From Rouxiella aceris (GTDB lineage: Bacteria; Pseudomonadota; Gammaproteobacteria; Enterobacterales; Enterobacteriaceae): a DNA stretch of 64,000 nt. Below the pieces are notes generated by a model. That model had not been told where the DNA came from. It worked only from the letters and a program-made list of their open reading frames with translations, and did not search any database. A program made the position numbers and the translations under genes. Below, in pieces: positions 19,435-28,407 of this stretch; position 1 is the first letter of the stretch; each line of letters starts with the position of its first letter. The DNA lies in the NCBI RefSeq assembly GCF_012933545.1, contig NZ_JAADJU010000006.1, positions 186,001-250,000 on the forward strand. Reading direction: 5' to 3'.

Positions 19435-20859
19435 ATGAGTACAGAAATTAAAACTCAGGTCGTGGTACTTGGGGCGGGTCCTGCAGGTTATTCTGCCGCT
19501 TTCCGTTGCGCTGATTTAGGTCTTGAAACCGTTTTGGTTGAACGCTATTCCACCCTGGGTGGCGTTTGTCTGAACGTAGGTTGTATCCCTTCCAAAGCCC
19601 TGCTGCACGTGGCTAAAGTGATTTCTGAAGCTAAAGCCCTGGCAGAACACGGTATTGTTTTTGGTGAACCCAAAACCGATATCGACAAAGTGCGTGTCTG
19701 GAAAGAAAAAGTTATCAATCAGCTGACCGGCGGTCTGGCGGGTATGGCGAAAGGCCGTAAAGTCAAAGTCGTTAACGGCTTCGGCAAATTTACCGGTGCC
19801 AACACGCTGGTGGTTGAAGGTGAGAATGGTACCACCACCATCAACTTCGACAATGCCATTATTGCTGCGGGTTCTCGTCCTATCACCCTGCCATTTATTC
19901 CTCATGATGACTCACGCGTCTGGGACTCAACGGATGCGCTGGCGCTGACCACTGTGCCTGAACGTCTGCTGGTGATGGGCGGCGGTATCATCGGTCTGGA
20001 AATGGGCACCGTGTATCATGCGCTGGGTTCAAAAATCGACGTCGTCGAAATGTTTGACCAGGTGATCCCGGCTGCCGATAAAGACGTAGTTAAAGTCTTT
20101 ACCAAGAAAATCAGCAAGCAGTTCAACCTGATGCTGGAAACCAAAGTCACCGCCGTAGAAGCCAAAGAAGACGGTATCTACGTGTCGATGGAAGGTAAAA
20201 AAGCGCCAGCTGAAGCGCAGCGTTATGACGCCGTGCTGGTGGCTATCGGTCGTGTACCTAACGGTAAACTGCTGGATGCGGGCCTGGCTGGGGTTGAAGT
20301 TGACGATCGCGGCTTTATCCACGTTGATAAGCAAATGCGTACCAATGTGCCGCATATTTTCGCCATCGGCGATATTGTCGGTCAGCCAATGCTGGCGCAC
20401 AAAGGCGTGCATGAAGGCCACGTCGCTGCGGAAGTGATCTCCGGTAAGAAACATTACTTCGATCCTAAGGTGATCCCTTCCATTGCCTACACCGAGCCAG
20501 AAGTTGCCTGGGTGGGTGTCACCGAGAAAGAAGCCAAAGAGAAAGGCATCAGCTATGAAACGGCGACCTTCCCATGGGCGGCTTCCGGTCGTGCTATTGC
20601 TTCCGACTGCGCTGACGGTATGACCAAACTGATTTTCGACAAAGAAACGCACCGGGTGATTGGTGGCGCGATTGTCGGTACCAACGGTGGCGAGCTGCTG
20701 GGTGAAATCGGTCTGGCTATCGAAATGGGCTGCGACGCAGAAGATCTGGCGCTGACTATCCATGCGCACCCAACCTTGCATGAGTCCGTCGGCCTGGCTG
20801 CCGAGATTTATGAAGGTAGCATCACCGATCTGCCAAATCCAAAAGCCAAGAAGAAGTAA
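19435..20859 (+). CDS. lpdA: dihydrolipoamide dehydrogenase (E3)
   Basis: The 474-residue FAD enzyme reoxidises the dihydrolipoyl groups of the pyruvate and 2-oxoglutarate dehydrogenase complexes and of the glycine cleavage system, with NAD. The FAD site VVVLGAGPAGYSAAFRC is at the N-terminus, the redox disulphide is Cys45/Cys50 (GGVCLNVGCIPSK), the NAD site is GGGIIGLEMG, and the His-Glu catalytic pair is in HAHPTLHES near the C-terminus. Two ATGs are adjacent; the second (19435) is 5 bp from AGAGG, the better spacing. Downstream of aceEF with its own promoter region. Confidence 0.98.
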   Translation: MSTEIKTQVVVLGAGPAGYSAAFRCADLGLETVLVERYSTLGGVCLNVGCIPSKALLHVAKVISEAKALAEHGIVFGEPKTDIDKVRVWKEKVINQLTGGLAGMAKGRKVKVVNGFGKFTGANTLVVEGENGTTTINFDNAIIAAGSRPITLPFIPHDDSRVWDSTDALALTTVPERLLVMGGGIIGLEMGTVYHALGSKIDVVEMFDQVIPAADKDVVKVFTKKISKQFNLMLETKVTAVEAKEDGIYVSMEGKKAPAEAQRYDAVLVAIGRVPNGKLLDAGLAGVEVDDRGFIHVDKQMRTNVPHIFAIGDIVGQPMLAHKGVHEGHVAAEVISGKKHYFDPKVIPSIAYTEPEVAWVGVTEKEAKEKGISYETATFPWAASGRAIASDCADGMTKLIFDKETHRVIGGAIVGTNGGELLGEIGLAIEMGCDAEDLALTIHAHPTLHESVGLAAEIYEGSITDLPNPKAKKK

Positions 20860-20885
20860 TTTTTCTGCTGGTTTGATTTGCTGAT

Positions 20886-20919
20886 ATGACGGCTTCCATC
20901 TGGAAGCCGTCATTGTTTG
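20886..20919 (+). terminator. lpdA terminator
   Basis: ATGACGGCTTCC-atct-GGAAGCCGTCAT followed by TGTTTGT, 27 bp after the lpdA stop. This terminator carries no inserted repeat, in contrast to those of acnB and mrcB. Confidence 0.8.
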
Positions 20920-21137
20920 TGGCCCTGACAACCCTCTCCCCACCAGGCCTGGTATCGCTATTTTTCATAAAGTTGCCGTCTCTGCTGTGGAGTGCGGGCG
21001 GGATAGCAAATATCACGGAAAACAGTGTCGCTAAATCCATTAATAAATTATGGTTAATAGATTGCGGTGGACGAACAGGTAAAAGCAGCGGATCGCACTG
21101 TGCCTAACGATTCAGCAAATATTTAATGTTGCTTTTA

Positions 21138-21176
21138 TGTGAACGAATTAACAAGCACGGCAAACCCTGCTATGCT
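21138..21176 (+). promoter_or_regulatory. candidate acnB promoter with CRP-like site
   Basis: TTAACA (21148-21153), 17-bp spacer, TATGCT (21171-21176). A CRP-like half-palindrome TGTGA-ACGAAT-TAACA (21138-21153) overlaps the -35. CRP control of acnB is known in E. coli; here it is inferred. The leader to the acnB start is about 250 nt; nothing else is recognisable in 20920-21429. Confidence 0.5.
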
Positions 21177-21429
21177 GCCACAGCGCAACCGGGGACTGTC
21201 GTCGCTAAGCGTTCAGGATGTTTCGCTTTGCCTCATAAAAAGACGTACCCGCCGTGATCCGGCTATCAACCACATCAATACCGCTTTGCAGGGTGTTTGT
21301 GACCTCTGGGCATTATGGCTGATTGATAACGGAAACCAGGCTGTATTCCGCCATTGACTGCAAGTACCACCTCTACACGCGGGATAGGGTCTGGACATAA
21401 TAAATGACAATGAGAGCGAGGAGAGAGTC

Positions 21430-24027
21430 GTGCTAGAAGAATACCGTAAGCACGTAGCCGAGCGTGCTGCAGAGGGCATTGTCCCTAAGCCACTCGATGC
21501 TTCACAAATGGCCGCACTGGTTGAAAACCTGAAGAACCCGTCTAAAGGTGAAGAAGAAACCCTGCTGGACCTGCTGATTAACCGCGTACCCCCAGGCGTT
21601 GACGAAGCCGCTTATGTAAAAGCCGGCTTCCTTGCCGCCGTTGCCAAAGGCGACACCACCTCTCCGTTGGTAACTCCCGAAAAAGCCGTTGAACTGTTGG
21701 GCACCATGCAAGGTGGCTACAATATTCATCCGCTGATCGATGCACTGGAAAACGAAACGCTGGCACCGATTGCCGCCAAGGCGTTGTCTCATACGCTCTT
21801 GATGTTCGATAACTTCTACGACGTTGAAGAGAAAGCGCGCGCCGGAAACCGCCACGCGATTAAAATCCTCCAGTCCTGGGCCGATGCCGAATGGTATCTG
21901 GCGCGGCCGAAACTGGCAGAGAAAATCACCGTGACGGTGTTTAAAGTCACCGGCGAAACCAATACCGACGATCTCTCTCCTGCGCCTGATGCCTGGTCGC
22001 GCCCGGATATCCCGTTGCACGCGCTGGCGATGTTGAAAAACGAACGTGAAGGCATTGTGCCCGATCAGCCTGGCAATGTAGGGCCAATCAAACAGATCGA
22101 AGAACTGAATAAAAAAGGTTTTCCGCTGGCCTACGTCGGTGACGTGGTCGGTACCGGGTCTTCCCGCAAGTCGGCGACCAACTCGGTGCTGTGGTATATG
22201 GGCGACGATATCCCTTACGTGCCGAACAAGCGCGCAGGCGGTGTGGTACTTGGCAGCAAAATTGCCCCTATTTTCTTTAATACCATGGAAGATGCCGGTG
22301 CTCTGCCAATCGAAGTTGACGTTGCCAATCTGAATATGGGCGATGTTATCGACATTTACCCGTATAAAGGCGAAGTGCGCAATCACGAAACCGACGCCGT
22401 GCTGGCCACTTTTGAGCTGAAAACCGATGTCCTGCTCGATGAAGTGCGCGCCGGTGGCCGTATTCCATTGATCATTGGTCGTGGCTTGACCACTAAAGCC
22501 CGTGAGTCGCTAAAACTGCCACAAAGTGATGTGTTCCGTATTGCCAAACCGGTCGCCAGCAGCAGCAAAGGCTTCTCCCTGGCGCAAAAAATGGTCGGCC
22601 GCGCCTGTGGCGTGGAAGGTGTCCGCCCTGGCGAATATTGCGAACCGAAAATGACCTCGGTGGGTTCTCAGGATACCACCGGTCCAATGACCCGTGATGA
22701 ACTGAAAGATCTCGCTTGTCTCGGCTTCTCGGCCGATCTGGTGATGCAGTCATTCTGTCATACCGCGGCTTATCCGAAGCCGGTTGACGTCACCACGCAC
22801 CATACGCTGCCCGATTTTATTATGAATCGCGGCGGGGTTTCCCTGCGTCCTGGCGACGGTATCATTCACTCCTGGCTCAACCGCATGCTGCTGCCGGATA
22901 CGGTCGGTACCGGCGGTGACTCCCATACCCGTTTCCCAATCGGCATCTCCTTCCCGGCAGGTTCGGGGCTGGTGGCTTTTGCTGCCGCCACCGGCGTTAT
23001 GCCGCTGGATATGCCGGAATCGGTGCTGGTGCGCTTTAAAGGCAAAATGCAGCCGGGTATTACCCTGCGCGATTTGGTGCACGCCATCCCTTACTATGCT
23101 ATCCAGCAAGGGCTGTTGACCGTTGAGAAGAAAGGTAAGAAAAACATCTTCTCTGGTCGCATCCTGGAAATCGAAGGTCTGCCTGAGCTGAAAGTCGAGC
23201 AGGCGTTTGAACTGGCCGATGCCTCGGCAGAACGTTCTGCTGCAGGTTGCACCATCAAACTGGATCAGGCTCCGATCACCGAATACCTCAGCTCCAATAT
23301 TGTGTTGCTGAAGTGGATGATCTCCGAAGGTTACGGCGATCGTCGCACCATTGAGCGTCGTATCAAGGGCATGGAAAGCTGGCTGGCTGATCCGAAACTG
23401 CTGGCAGGCGACGCTGACGCGGAATACGCGGCAGTGATCGAGATCGATCTGGCCGAGATCAAAGAGCCTATTCTTTGCGCGCCTAACGATCCGGATGATG
23501 CCCGTCTGTTGTCGAGCGTGGCCAATAGCAAAATCGATGAGGTCTTTATCGGTTCCTGCATGACCAACATCGGCCACTTCCGCGCGGCTGGTAAACTGCT
23601 CGACAGCTATAAAGGTCAGTTGCCGACCCGTTTATGGGTGGCACCGCCGACCAAAATGGATGCTGCACAGCTGACCGAAGAGGGCTATTACAGCGTCTTT
23701 GGCAAGAGCGGGGCGCGTATTGAGATCCCGGGCTGCTCATTGTGCATGGGTAACCAGGCGCGCGTGGCGGACGGTTCGACGGTGGTCTCCACCTCAACCC
23801 GTAACTTCCCGAACCGTCTCGGCACCGGTGCCAATGTCTATCTGGCGTCCGCTGAGCTGGCGGCTATTGCTGCGTTGTTGGGGCGTTTACCGACGCCGGA
23901 AGAGTATCTGGGCTATATGGCGCAGGTCGACAAGACGGCGGTGGATACCTATCGCTATCTGAACTTCGACAAGCTGTCGCAGTACACTGAAAAAGCTGAC
24001 AGCGTGATCTTCCAAACCGCGTTGTAA
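21430..24027 (+). CDS. acnB: aconitate hydratase B (bifunctional with 2-methylisocitrate dehydratase)
   Basis: The 865-residue AcnB is the main TCA-cycle aconitase, converting citrate to isocitrate with a [4Fe-4S] cluster, and in apo form binds mRNA. The cluster ligands are Cys710 (FIGSCMTN), Cys769 and Cys772 (GCSLCMGN), exactly the E. coli positions. The HEAT-like domain leads ([15 protein letters not shown]), then the swivel domain with [16 protein letters not shown], as the B-type order requires. The start is GTG with GCGAGGAG upstream. The terminator after acnB is duplicated around a mobile-looking repeat. Confidence 0.98.
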   Translation: MLEEYRKHVAERAAEGIVPKPLDASQMAALVENLKNPSKGEEETLLDLLINRVPPGVDEAAYVKAGFLAAVAKGDTTSPLVTPEKAVELLGTMQGGYNIHPLIDALENETLAPIAAKALSHTLLMFDNFYDVEEKARAGNRHAIKILQSWADAEWYLARPKLAEKITVTVFKVTGETNTDDLSPAPDAWSRPDIPLHALAMLKNEREGIVPDQPGNVGPIKQIEELNKKGFPLAYVGDVVGTGSSRKSATNSVLWYMGDDIPYVPNKRAGGVVLGSKIAPIFFNTMEDAGALPIEVDVANLNMGDVIDIYPYKGEVRNHETDAVLATFELKTDVLLDEVRAGGRIPLIIGRGLTTKARESLKLPQSDVFRIAKPVASSSKGFSLAQKMVGRACGVEGVRPGEYCEPKMTSVGSQDTTGPMTRDELKDLACLGFSADLVMQSFCHTAAYPKPVDVTTHHTLPDFIMNRGGVSLRPGDGIIHSWLNRMLLPDTVGTGGDSHTRFPIGISFPAGSGLVAFAAATGVMPLDMPESVLVRFKGKMQPGITLRDLVHAIPYYAIQQGLLTVEKKGKKNIFSGRILEIEGLPELKVEQAFELADASAERSAAGCTIKLDQAPITEYLSSNIVLLKWMISEGYGDRRTIERRIKGMESWLADPKLLAGDADAEYAAVIEIDLAEIKEPILCAPNDPDDARLLSSVANSKIDEVFIGSCMTNIGHFRAAGKLLDSYKGQLPTRLWVAPPTKMDAAQLTEEGYYSVFGKSGARIEIPGCSLCMGNQARVADGSTVVSTSTRNFPNRLGTGANVYLASAELAAIAALLGRLPTPEEYLGYMAQVDKTAVDTYRYLNFDKLSQYTEKADSVIFQTAL

Positions 24028-24053
24028 CTCGCTATATTGCGCCACAGAACATC

Positions 24054-24073
24054 AAGGAGGCTTCGGCCTCCTT
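24054..24073 (+). terminator. left copy of the duplicated acnB terminator hairpin
   Basis: AAGGAGGCTTCGGCCTCCTT: 8-bp stem with a UUCG tetraloop. No T-tract follows, because the repeat begins at 24074. An identical 20-bp copy is at 24206-24225. Confidence 0.8.
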
Positions 24074-24205
24074 TGAATTTGATGACAAAGTCGTCTTGAT
24101 GATCGAGATACCCGGGCATAGCACACCTAGGGGCGCTCCGGCGGGCAAGCCCGCTACGACCCCAACGGTGCACTCTCCCTAATAACAGACTTTGTCAGCA
24201 GTCTG
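24074..24205 (+). repeat. terminator-flanked repeat, copy 2 (132 bp)
   Basis: Left end TGAATTTGATGACAAAGT, right end CTTTGTCAGCAGTCTG; core GATCGAGATACCCGGGCAT, central hairpin GGCGGGC-aa-GCCCGC. It is nearly identical to the copy at 51709-51839. Flanked by perfect 20-bp direct copies of the local terminator hairpin, as expected of a target duplication. No open reading frame; too small to be autonomous. Confidence 0.9.
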
Positions 24206-24232
24206 AAGGAGGCTTCGGCCTCCTTTTTTTAT
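24206..24232 (+). terminator. right copy of the duplicated acnB terminator, with T-tract
   Basis: Same 20-bp UUCG hairpin as 24054-24073, here followed by a continuous T-run. This copy should be the functional terminator. Confidence 0.85.
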
Positions 24233-24279
24233 TGCTGATTTTAATGGTGGATGGTTATCGCCAATCGGAGGACAGGACC

Positions 24280-24645
24280 ATGGATTATGACTTCCTGCGT
24301 GATATCACCGGGCAAGTGCAGGCCCGTTTCTCAATGGGCCACGAAGTGATCGGCCACTGGCTGAACGAAGAGATCAAAGGCGATCTCGGCCTGCTGGACA
24401 AAATCGAGGCCGCTGCCGTTGAGCTTAAAGGCAGCGAACGCTCCTGGCAACTTGACGGGCATGAGTACACATTGTGGCTCGATGCGGAAGAGGTAATGGT
24501 TCGGGCCAACCAGCTGGATCTGGAAAGTGATAATATGGAAGAAGGCATGAACTATTACGACGAAGAGAGCCTGTCGTTGTGCGGCATTGAGGATTTCCTG
24601 CAAGTGCTGCAAAAGTATCGTGCCTTTATCGTGACTTATCGTTAA
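24280..24645 (+). CDS. yacL: conserved protein YacL (UPF0231)
   Basis: A 121-residue acidic cytoplasmic protein of the UPF0231/YacL family, whose function is not established. [59 protein letters not shown] and [24 protein letters not shown] match E. coli YacL. The ATG at 24280 follows CGGAGGACAGG; an upstream in-frame start adds 16 unrelated residues. It sits right after acnB, as in E. coli, but beyond the terminator-repeat-terminator array. Confidence 0.93.
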   Translation: MDYDFLRDITGQVQARFSMGHEVIGHWLNEEIKGDLGLLDKIEAAAVELKGSERSWQLDGHEYTLWLDAEEVMVRANQLDLESDNMEEGMNYYDEESLSLCGIEDFLQVLQKYRAFIVTYR

Positions 24646-24661
24646 CCGGCTCCCGCGGCCT

Positions 24662-25537
24662 TTATTTACGGCTGGCGCTCCAGCACAGTAAGGATCCGGC
24701 GACCACCATGCCGACACCCGGCCAGAAGCTGCTGCCGGGTAAAGTATTTAGCCATACCCCGGCGATAAAAATCGATGACAGCGGCGTAAAGTAAGACAGC
24801 GCCGCCACCAGCGTGGCATTGCCTTTTTTCATCGCCAGATCCCAGCACTGATAAGAGATGGCGGTGATGGCTCCCATCAGCAGCAGCTCGCCGACCGCTG
24901 GCCAGTCAAGGTGCAAGCGGGTGGATGAAAAACTGAAATAGAGCCCCCACAGCACGCCCCCCGTCGCCAGCAGAAATAGCGGCAATACCCCTTTGCCTTT
25001 ACTAAATAATCGCACCAGATTGGAGTACAGCGCCCAGGATACGGCAGCCCCGGCCGCCAGGGCGTAGGCCAACGGGTTACTGTGCACATTTTCAAGTAAC
25101 TGATGCACACTGAGTCCGCGCCCGCCGCTGATTGCCCACAACACGCCGACAAAGGCCAGCACCAGGCCGGGCCACATCCACCAGCGGGCGCGAATTTTCA
25201 GTAGCGGTACGGCAAACAGTAAGGTCAGACTTGGCCATAAATAGTTCACCAGCCCCAGCTCCAGGGTTTGCTGGCGGCTGTTTGCCAGACCGATGGCCAG
25301 AGAAAAGGCCACCATATAAAACACAAACAGCAGACCGCAGAGGATCAAATAGGCCGGAGACTGTCCGCGCAGCGTCGGCTTGCCCGCTACCATCCAGACC
25401 ATAATACCGCTGACGGTATAGATTGAGGCGGCGGCACCGAAAGGGCCAAGGGCTTCTGCCAGGCTGCGCGTCAGGGCGACGCTCATACTCCACAGCAGGA
25501 TGGCGAAAATGCCAAACAGGGTTGCAAAACGGTCCAT
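24662..25537 (-). CDS. yddG: DMT-family exporter, YddG-like aromatic amino acid exporter
   Basis: A 291-residue protein with ten predicted membrane helices arranged as two EamA repeats. GLVNYLWPSLTLLFA, LLWSMSVALTRSLAEALGPFGAAASIY and SYFTPLSSIFIAGVWL align with E. coli YddG, an exporter of Phe, Tyr, Trp and some drugs. The exact substrate here is inferred. It is convergent with yacL (16-bp gap) and not at the E. coli yddG location; its neighbours are yacL and speD. The start at 25537 is the first Met; its ribosome-binding site is weak. Confidence 0.8.
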   Translation of the reverse strand: MDRFATLFGIFAILLWSMSVALTRSLAEALGPFGAAASIYTVSGIMVWMVAGKPTLRGQSPAYLILCGLLFVFYMVAFSLAIGLANSRQQTLELGLVNYLWPSLTLLFAVPLLKIRARWWMWPGLVLAFVGVLWAISGGRGLSVHQLLENVHSNPLAYALAAGAAVSWALYSNLVRLFSKGKGVLPLFLLATGGVLWGLYFSFSSTRLHLDWPAVGELLLMGAITAISYQCWDLAMKKGNATLVAALSYFTPLSSIFIAGVWLNTLPGSSFWPGVGMVVAGSLLCWSASRK

Positions 25538-25780
25538 CGGGGAATGTCTTCGAAAGAGAAAAGTACCCCTAAGATAAGCGATTGTAACGCTTAAATAAAC
25601 GGCCTATATGCTGATAATTTACGTTACCGGCATGACAATTCCCCGATCAGTTTGACCCAACAAAAGATAAAAAAAGCGGCAGAACGGGGAGGATTTTTGG
25701 CAATGCGCTATGCGGAGAATAAAATGGCCAAATAACATCCTGATTACCTGGCCATTCTAAATGGTGACTTGGCTACTTGG

Positions 25781-26575
25781 TTAAAGCTGAGGAATATTTC
25801 TGCCGTAGTAGATTTCCTGCATCTCTTTGTATAACAGATCGGTAATCTCTTTACGGGCCGCCGCACTGAGTTCATCGGGATCGGCGTTGAAAAGATAGTG
25901 TTGCAGATCGAAATCCTTTAACAGCATCTTGGTATGAAAGATATTTTCCTGATAAACGTTCACATCCATCATGTGATACAGCGATTTCATATCGGCAGAC
26001 ATAAAGTTTTGGATCGAGTTAATGGAATGGTCAATATAGTGTTTTACGCCATTGATATCGCGGGTAAAGCCGCGTACGCGATAGTCAATGGTAACAATAT
26101 CCGACTCCAACTGGTGGATCAGATAGTTTAACGCTTTTAGCGGCGAAATTACGCCACAGGTCGAGACTTCGATATCGGCGCGGAAGGTACAAAGTCCCCC
26201 TTCCGGATGACTTTCCGGATAGGTATGCACGCAGATATGACTTTTATCGAGATGGGCTACCACCGAGTTGGGCAAGGGACCAGGATGTTCCGAGTTATCC
26301 ACGTCCTTCGGATCCACCGGTTCCTCGCTGACCAAAATGGTTACGCTGGCCCCCTGTGGTTCATAATCCTGCCGGGCAACGTTAAGGATATTGGCACCAA
26401 TAATCGAGCAGGTTTTGGTGAGGATCTCGGTCAAACGGTTGGCGCTATACTCTTTATCAATGTAGGCGATATAAGCATCACGGTCGGCTGCGGTTTTGGT
26501 ATAGCAAATATCGTAGATACAAAAACTCAGGCTTTTTGTCAGGTTATTGAAACCATGCAGTTTCAGCTTTTGCAA
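25781..26575 (-). CDS. speD: S-adenosylmethionine decarboxylase proenzyme
   Basis: The 264-residue proenzyme self-cleaves before Ser112 ([14 protein letters not shown]; Lys111/Ser112), the serine becoming the pyruvoyl group that decarboxylates SAM for spermidine synthesis. The sequence is almost that of E. coli SpeD, including [22 protein letters not shown]. The start is TTG at 26575 with a strong AAGGGGGGTG before it; E. coli speD also uses a UUG start. There is no nearer ATG that would keep the conserved [18 protein letters not shown]. Second gene of speE-speD, 29 bp after speE. Confidence 0.96.
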   Translation of the reverse strand: MQKLKLHGFNNLTKSLSFCIYDICYTKTAADRDAYIAYIDKEYSANRLTEILTKTCSIIGANILNVARQDYEPQGASVTILVSEEPVDPKDVDNSEHPGPLPNSVVAHLDKSHICVHTYPESHPEGGLCTFRADIEVSTCGVISPLKALNYLIHQLESDIVTIDYRVRGFTRDINGVKHYIDHSINSIQNFMSADMKSLYHMMDVNVYQENIFHTKMLLKDFDLQHYLFNADPDELSAAARKEITDLLYKEMQEIYYGRNIPQL

Positions 26576-26604
26576 TTTCGTTCACCCCCCTTGTGGATGC
26601 GGTA

Positions 26605-27480
26605 TCAGCCTTGGGCTGACAGGGCATTCAGTAGATATTGCGGCAGGGCAAAGCTGCCTTGATGGATTGCCGGATTGTAATAACGGCTGGTGATGCCAGA
26701 GGCGGCAAAGCGGGCCTGCAGGGTGGCATTATCGAGCTGACGGTAGGCGCTATTATTAGTGGCCCAGGCAAAGGTCATAATACCGCCATAGTAGGTCGGA
26801 ATGGCTGCCTGATAGAAACTGACGTCCTGGAAATAGTGGCTGAGTTTCTGATGGCTATTGACCGCTTCATCCTGTTGCAGGAAACAGACCCCATTTTGGG
26901 CAACAAAAATCCCCTCGGGTTGCAGACAACGCGCGCAGCCGGCGTAAAAGTCAGAAGTGAACAGACTTTCTCCGGGACCGATAGGATCGGTACAGTCGGA
27001 GATGATCACATCATAGATTTCGTCGGTTTGATTGACGAAGTTGACGCCATCGTCAATCACCAGCTTAAAGCGGCTGTCGTCATAAGATCCGGCATTATGA
27101 TTTGGCAGATACTGACGACAAAACTCGACCACCCCGGCATCTATCTCCACCATGGTGATCTGTTCCACGGTTTTATGCCGACAGACTTCACGCAGCATGC
27201 CGCCGTCACCGCCGCCGATAATCAGCACGCGCCTGGCATTGCCGTGCGCCAGCAGCGGCACATGGGTCATCATTTCGTGGTAGATAAATTCATCGCGTTC
27301 CGTGGTCTGCACCACACCGTCGAGAGCCATAACCCGGCCCAGCGCGGCATTTTCGAATATCACTAAATCCTGGTGGGCCGTCTTTTCACGATAGAGTTCT
27401 TGATCAACAGTAAAATACTGGCCAAAGCTGCTATGCAGCGTTTCATACCAGATTTCTTTGCGGGATACTTTTTGCGACAT
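26605..27480 (-). CDS. speE: polyamine aminopropyltransferase (spermidine synthase)
   Basis: SpeE transfers aminopropyl from decarboxylated SAM to putrescine, giving spermidine. The 291-residue protein has the Rossmann-type motif [29 protein letters not shown] for dcSAM binding, and the catalytic region [36 protein letters not shown] closes the site. ATG 27480 gives the E. coli-like N-terminus ([16 protein letters not shown]); a much longer frame extends upstream without similarity. Operon speE-speD. Confidence 0.96.
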   Translation of the reverse strand: MSQKVSRKEIWYETLHSSFGQYFTVDQELYREKTAHQDLVIFENAALGRVMALDGVVQTTERDEFIYHEMMTHVPLLAHGNARRVLIIGGGDGGMLREVCRHKTVEQITMVEIDAGVVEFCRQYLPNHNAGSYDDSRFKLVIDDGVNFVNQTDEIYDVIISDCTDPIGPGESLFTSDFYAGCARCLQPEGIFVAQNGVCFLQQDEAVNSHQKLSHYFQDVSFYQAAIPTYYGGIMTFAWATNNSAYRQLDNATLQARFAASGITSRYYNPAIHQGSFALPQYLLNALSAQG

Positions 27481-27637
27481 AATCTCGCTCTTCTCCTGAG
27501 GACGTATAGCCATGAAAATTGGCGCAATATAATAGCCAACCCGGGCGAGGGTTGCACGATCCGGTTGTTGGCGGCAGATCGACATCCTCGCCGCGAGCAA
27601 GTGACTAACGGGCGGGATCTGACAAAGACAGTTTAGC

Positions 27638-27660
27638 TCACCCCAGAGGAAGTGGGGTGA
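27638..27660 (-). terminator. yacC terminator-like hairpin
   Basis: TCACCCC-agaggaagt-GGGGTGA between the yacC stop and speE. The T-tract is poor on the minus strand, so termination efficiency is uncertain. Confidence 0.5.
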
Positions 27661-27668
27661 CAGGGGGA

Positions 27669-28016
27669 TCAGTTGGCGTAGGTCAATAGTCCAAGAGAGT
27701 CGCGTGCCAGTGATTTGCACTTGGTCGGCGTGGCGATTTGAATACCGCTAAGATCGCGATAACTGTCTTCGCCCATCGACTGCATATTAAAAGCACCGTA
27801 GTTGCCGAGATCCCAATGATTTTGCTGAGCAAAATAGACAATGGCCCGTTTGATTTGCGTATTGGGAAGCTGGTCGTAGCCACAGTTATTTTTCAGATAG
27901 ACAAAAACGGCGGTCAGATCGGCCAGGTCTTCCGCTTCCGGTTCGCTAAGCGCCTGGCTGGCAGAGGAGAAGCCAAGTAATGTCAGCACTAGCAGACTCA
28001 GGGTGATTTTTTTCAT
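27669..28016 (-). CDS. yacC: YacC, secreted PulS/OutS-like protein
   Basis: A 115-residue exported protein. The signal peptide [22 protein letters not shown] is followed by [36 protein letters not shown]; two cysteines (NNCGY and TKCKS) could form the disulphide of the PulS/OutS pilotin fold to which YacC belongs. [10 protein letters not shown] and the end [10 protein letters not shown] match E. coli YacC. There is no lipobox, so it is a soluble periplasmic protein rather than a lipoprotein. Function is unproven. ATG 28016 is preferred to a longer frame that would bury the signal peptide. Confidence 0.9.
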   Translation of the reverse strand: MKKITLSLLVLTLLGFSSASQALSEPEAEDLADLTAVFVYLKNNCGYDQLPNTQIKRAIVYFAQQNHWDLGNYGAFNMQSMGEDSYRDLSGIQIATPTKCKSLARDSLGLLTYAN

Positions 28017-28335
28017 GCTGTGCCTTGTTTCTGCGGGGGAAGGTGCTTTTGCCAGTAAACCCACCCCGGCAAGTAAAATGTTCTTAACTACAATAACAGT
28101 ATTAGTCATATAAATGATCATGCTCGTAAATAATCAAAATGACGTTACCATATTTGCCGCAGCGCTCATAAATTTCTTTTTGTTTATACCCGTCCTGCTT
28201 CAAGCGGCATCTTTGCTGGCGGCCTTTACTCACCCCGGTCGCAGAGTCATCTATGCTGCCGGAGAAGCCTTCAGTTGCCGCCGCGATGCGGCTCGAATTA
28301 TTTAGGGTAAACTGCCTTTCTCCGGTTTAATCGTC
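28017..28335. other. intergenic region yacC-cueO
   Basis: Holds the divergent upstream sequences of yacC and cueO. A 63-codon frame at 28114-28305 has a hydrophobic stretch but no ribosome-binding site and no recognisable relative. Nothing else is supported here apart from the cueO promoter to its right. Confidence 0.4.
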
Positions 28336-28366
28336 TTGACCTTTACCCAGGGGCAGGGTTTAGGCT
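28336..28366 (+). promoter_or_regulatory. CueR-type copper-responsive promoter of cueO
   Basis: -35 TTGACC (28336-28341) and -10 TAGGCT (28361-28366) are separated by 19 bp, the overlong spacer of MerR-family promoters. The spacer contains the imperfect dyad CCTTTACCC/GGGTTTAGG, resembling the CueR sites of copA and cueO. Copper-bound CueR should activate it. Confidence 0.75.
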
Positions 28367-28407
28367 GAAGTCATCTGACTCTTTTCCGATCTCAACAAGG
28401 ACCGACC

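Noticed and set aside
20886-21357. Two short plus-strand frames (20886-21107 and 21139-21357) between lpdA and acnB
   Set aside because: The first starts inside the lpdA terminator hairpin and the second overlaps the predicted acnB promoter; no coding signature.
24054-24225. Interpretation of the duplicated hairpins as a phage or integron attachment site
   Set aside because: There is no integrase or cassette, the duplicated sequence differs at each locus, and it has the structure of a terminator.
28114-28305. 63-codon frame with a hydrophobic stretch upstream of cueO
   Set aside because: No ribosome-binding site, no relative recognised, and the cueO promoter follows; treated as chance.
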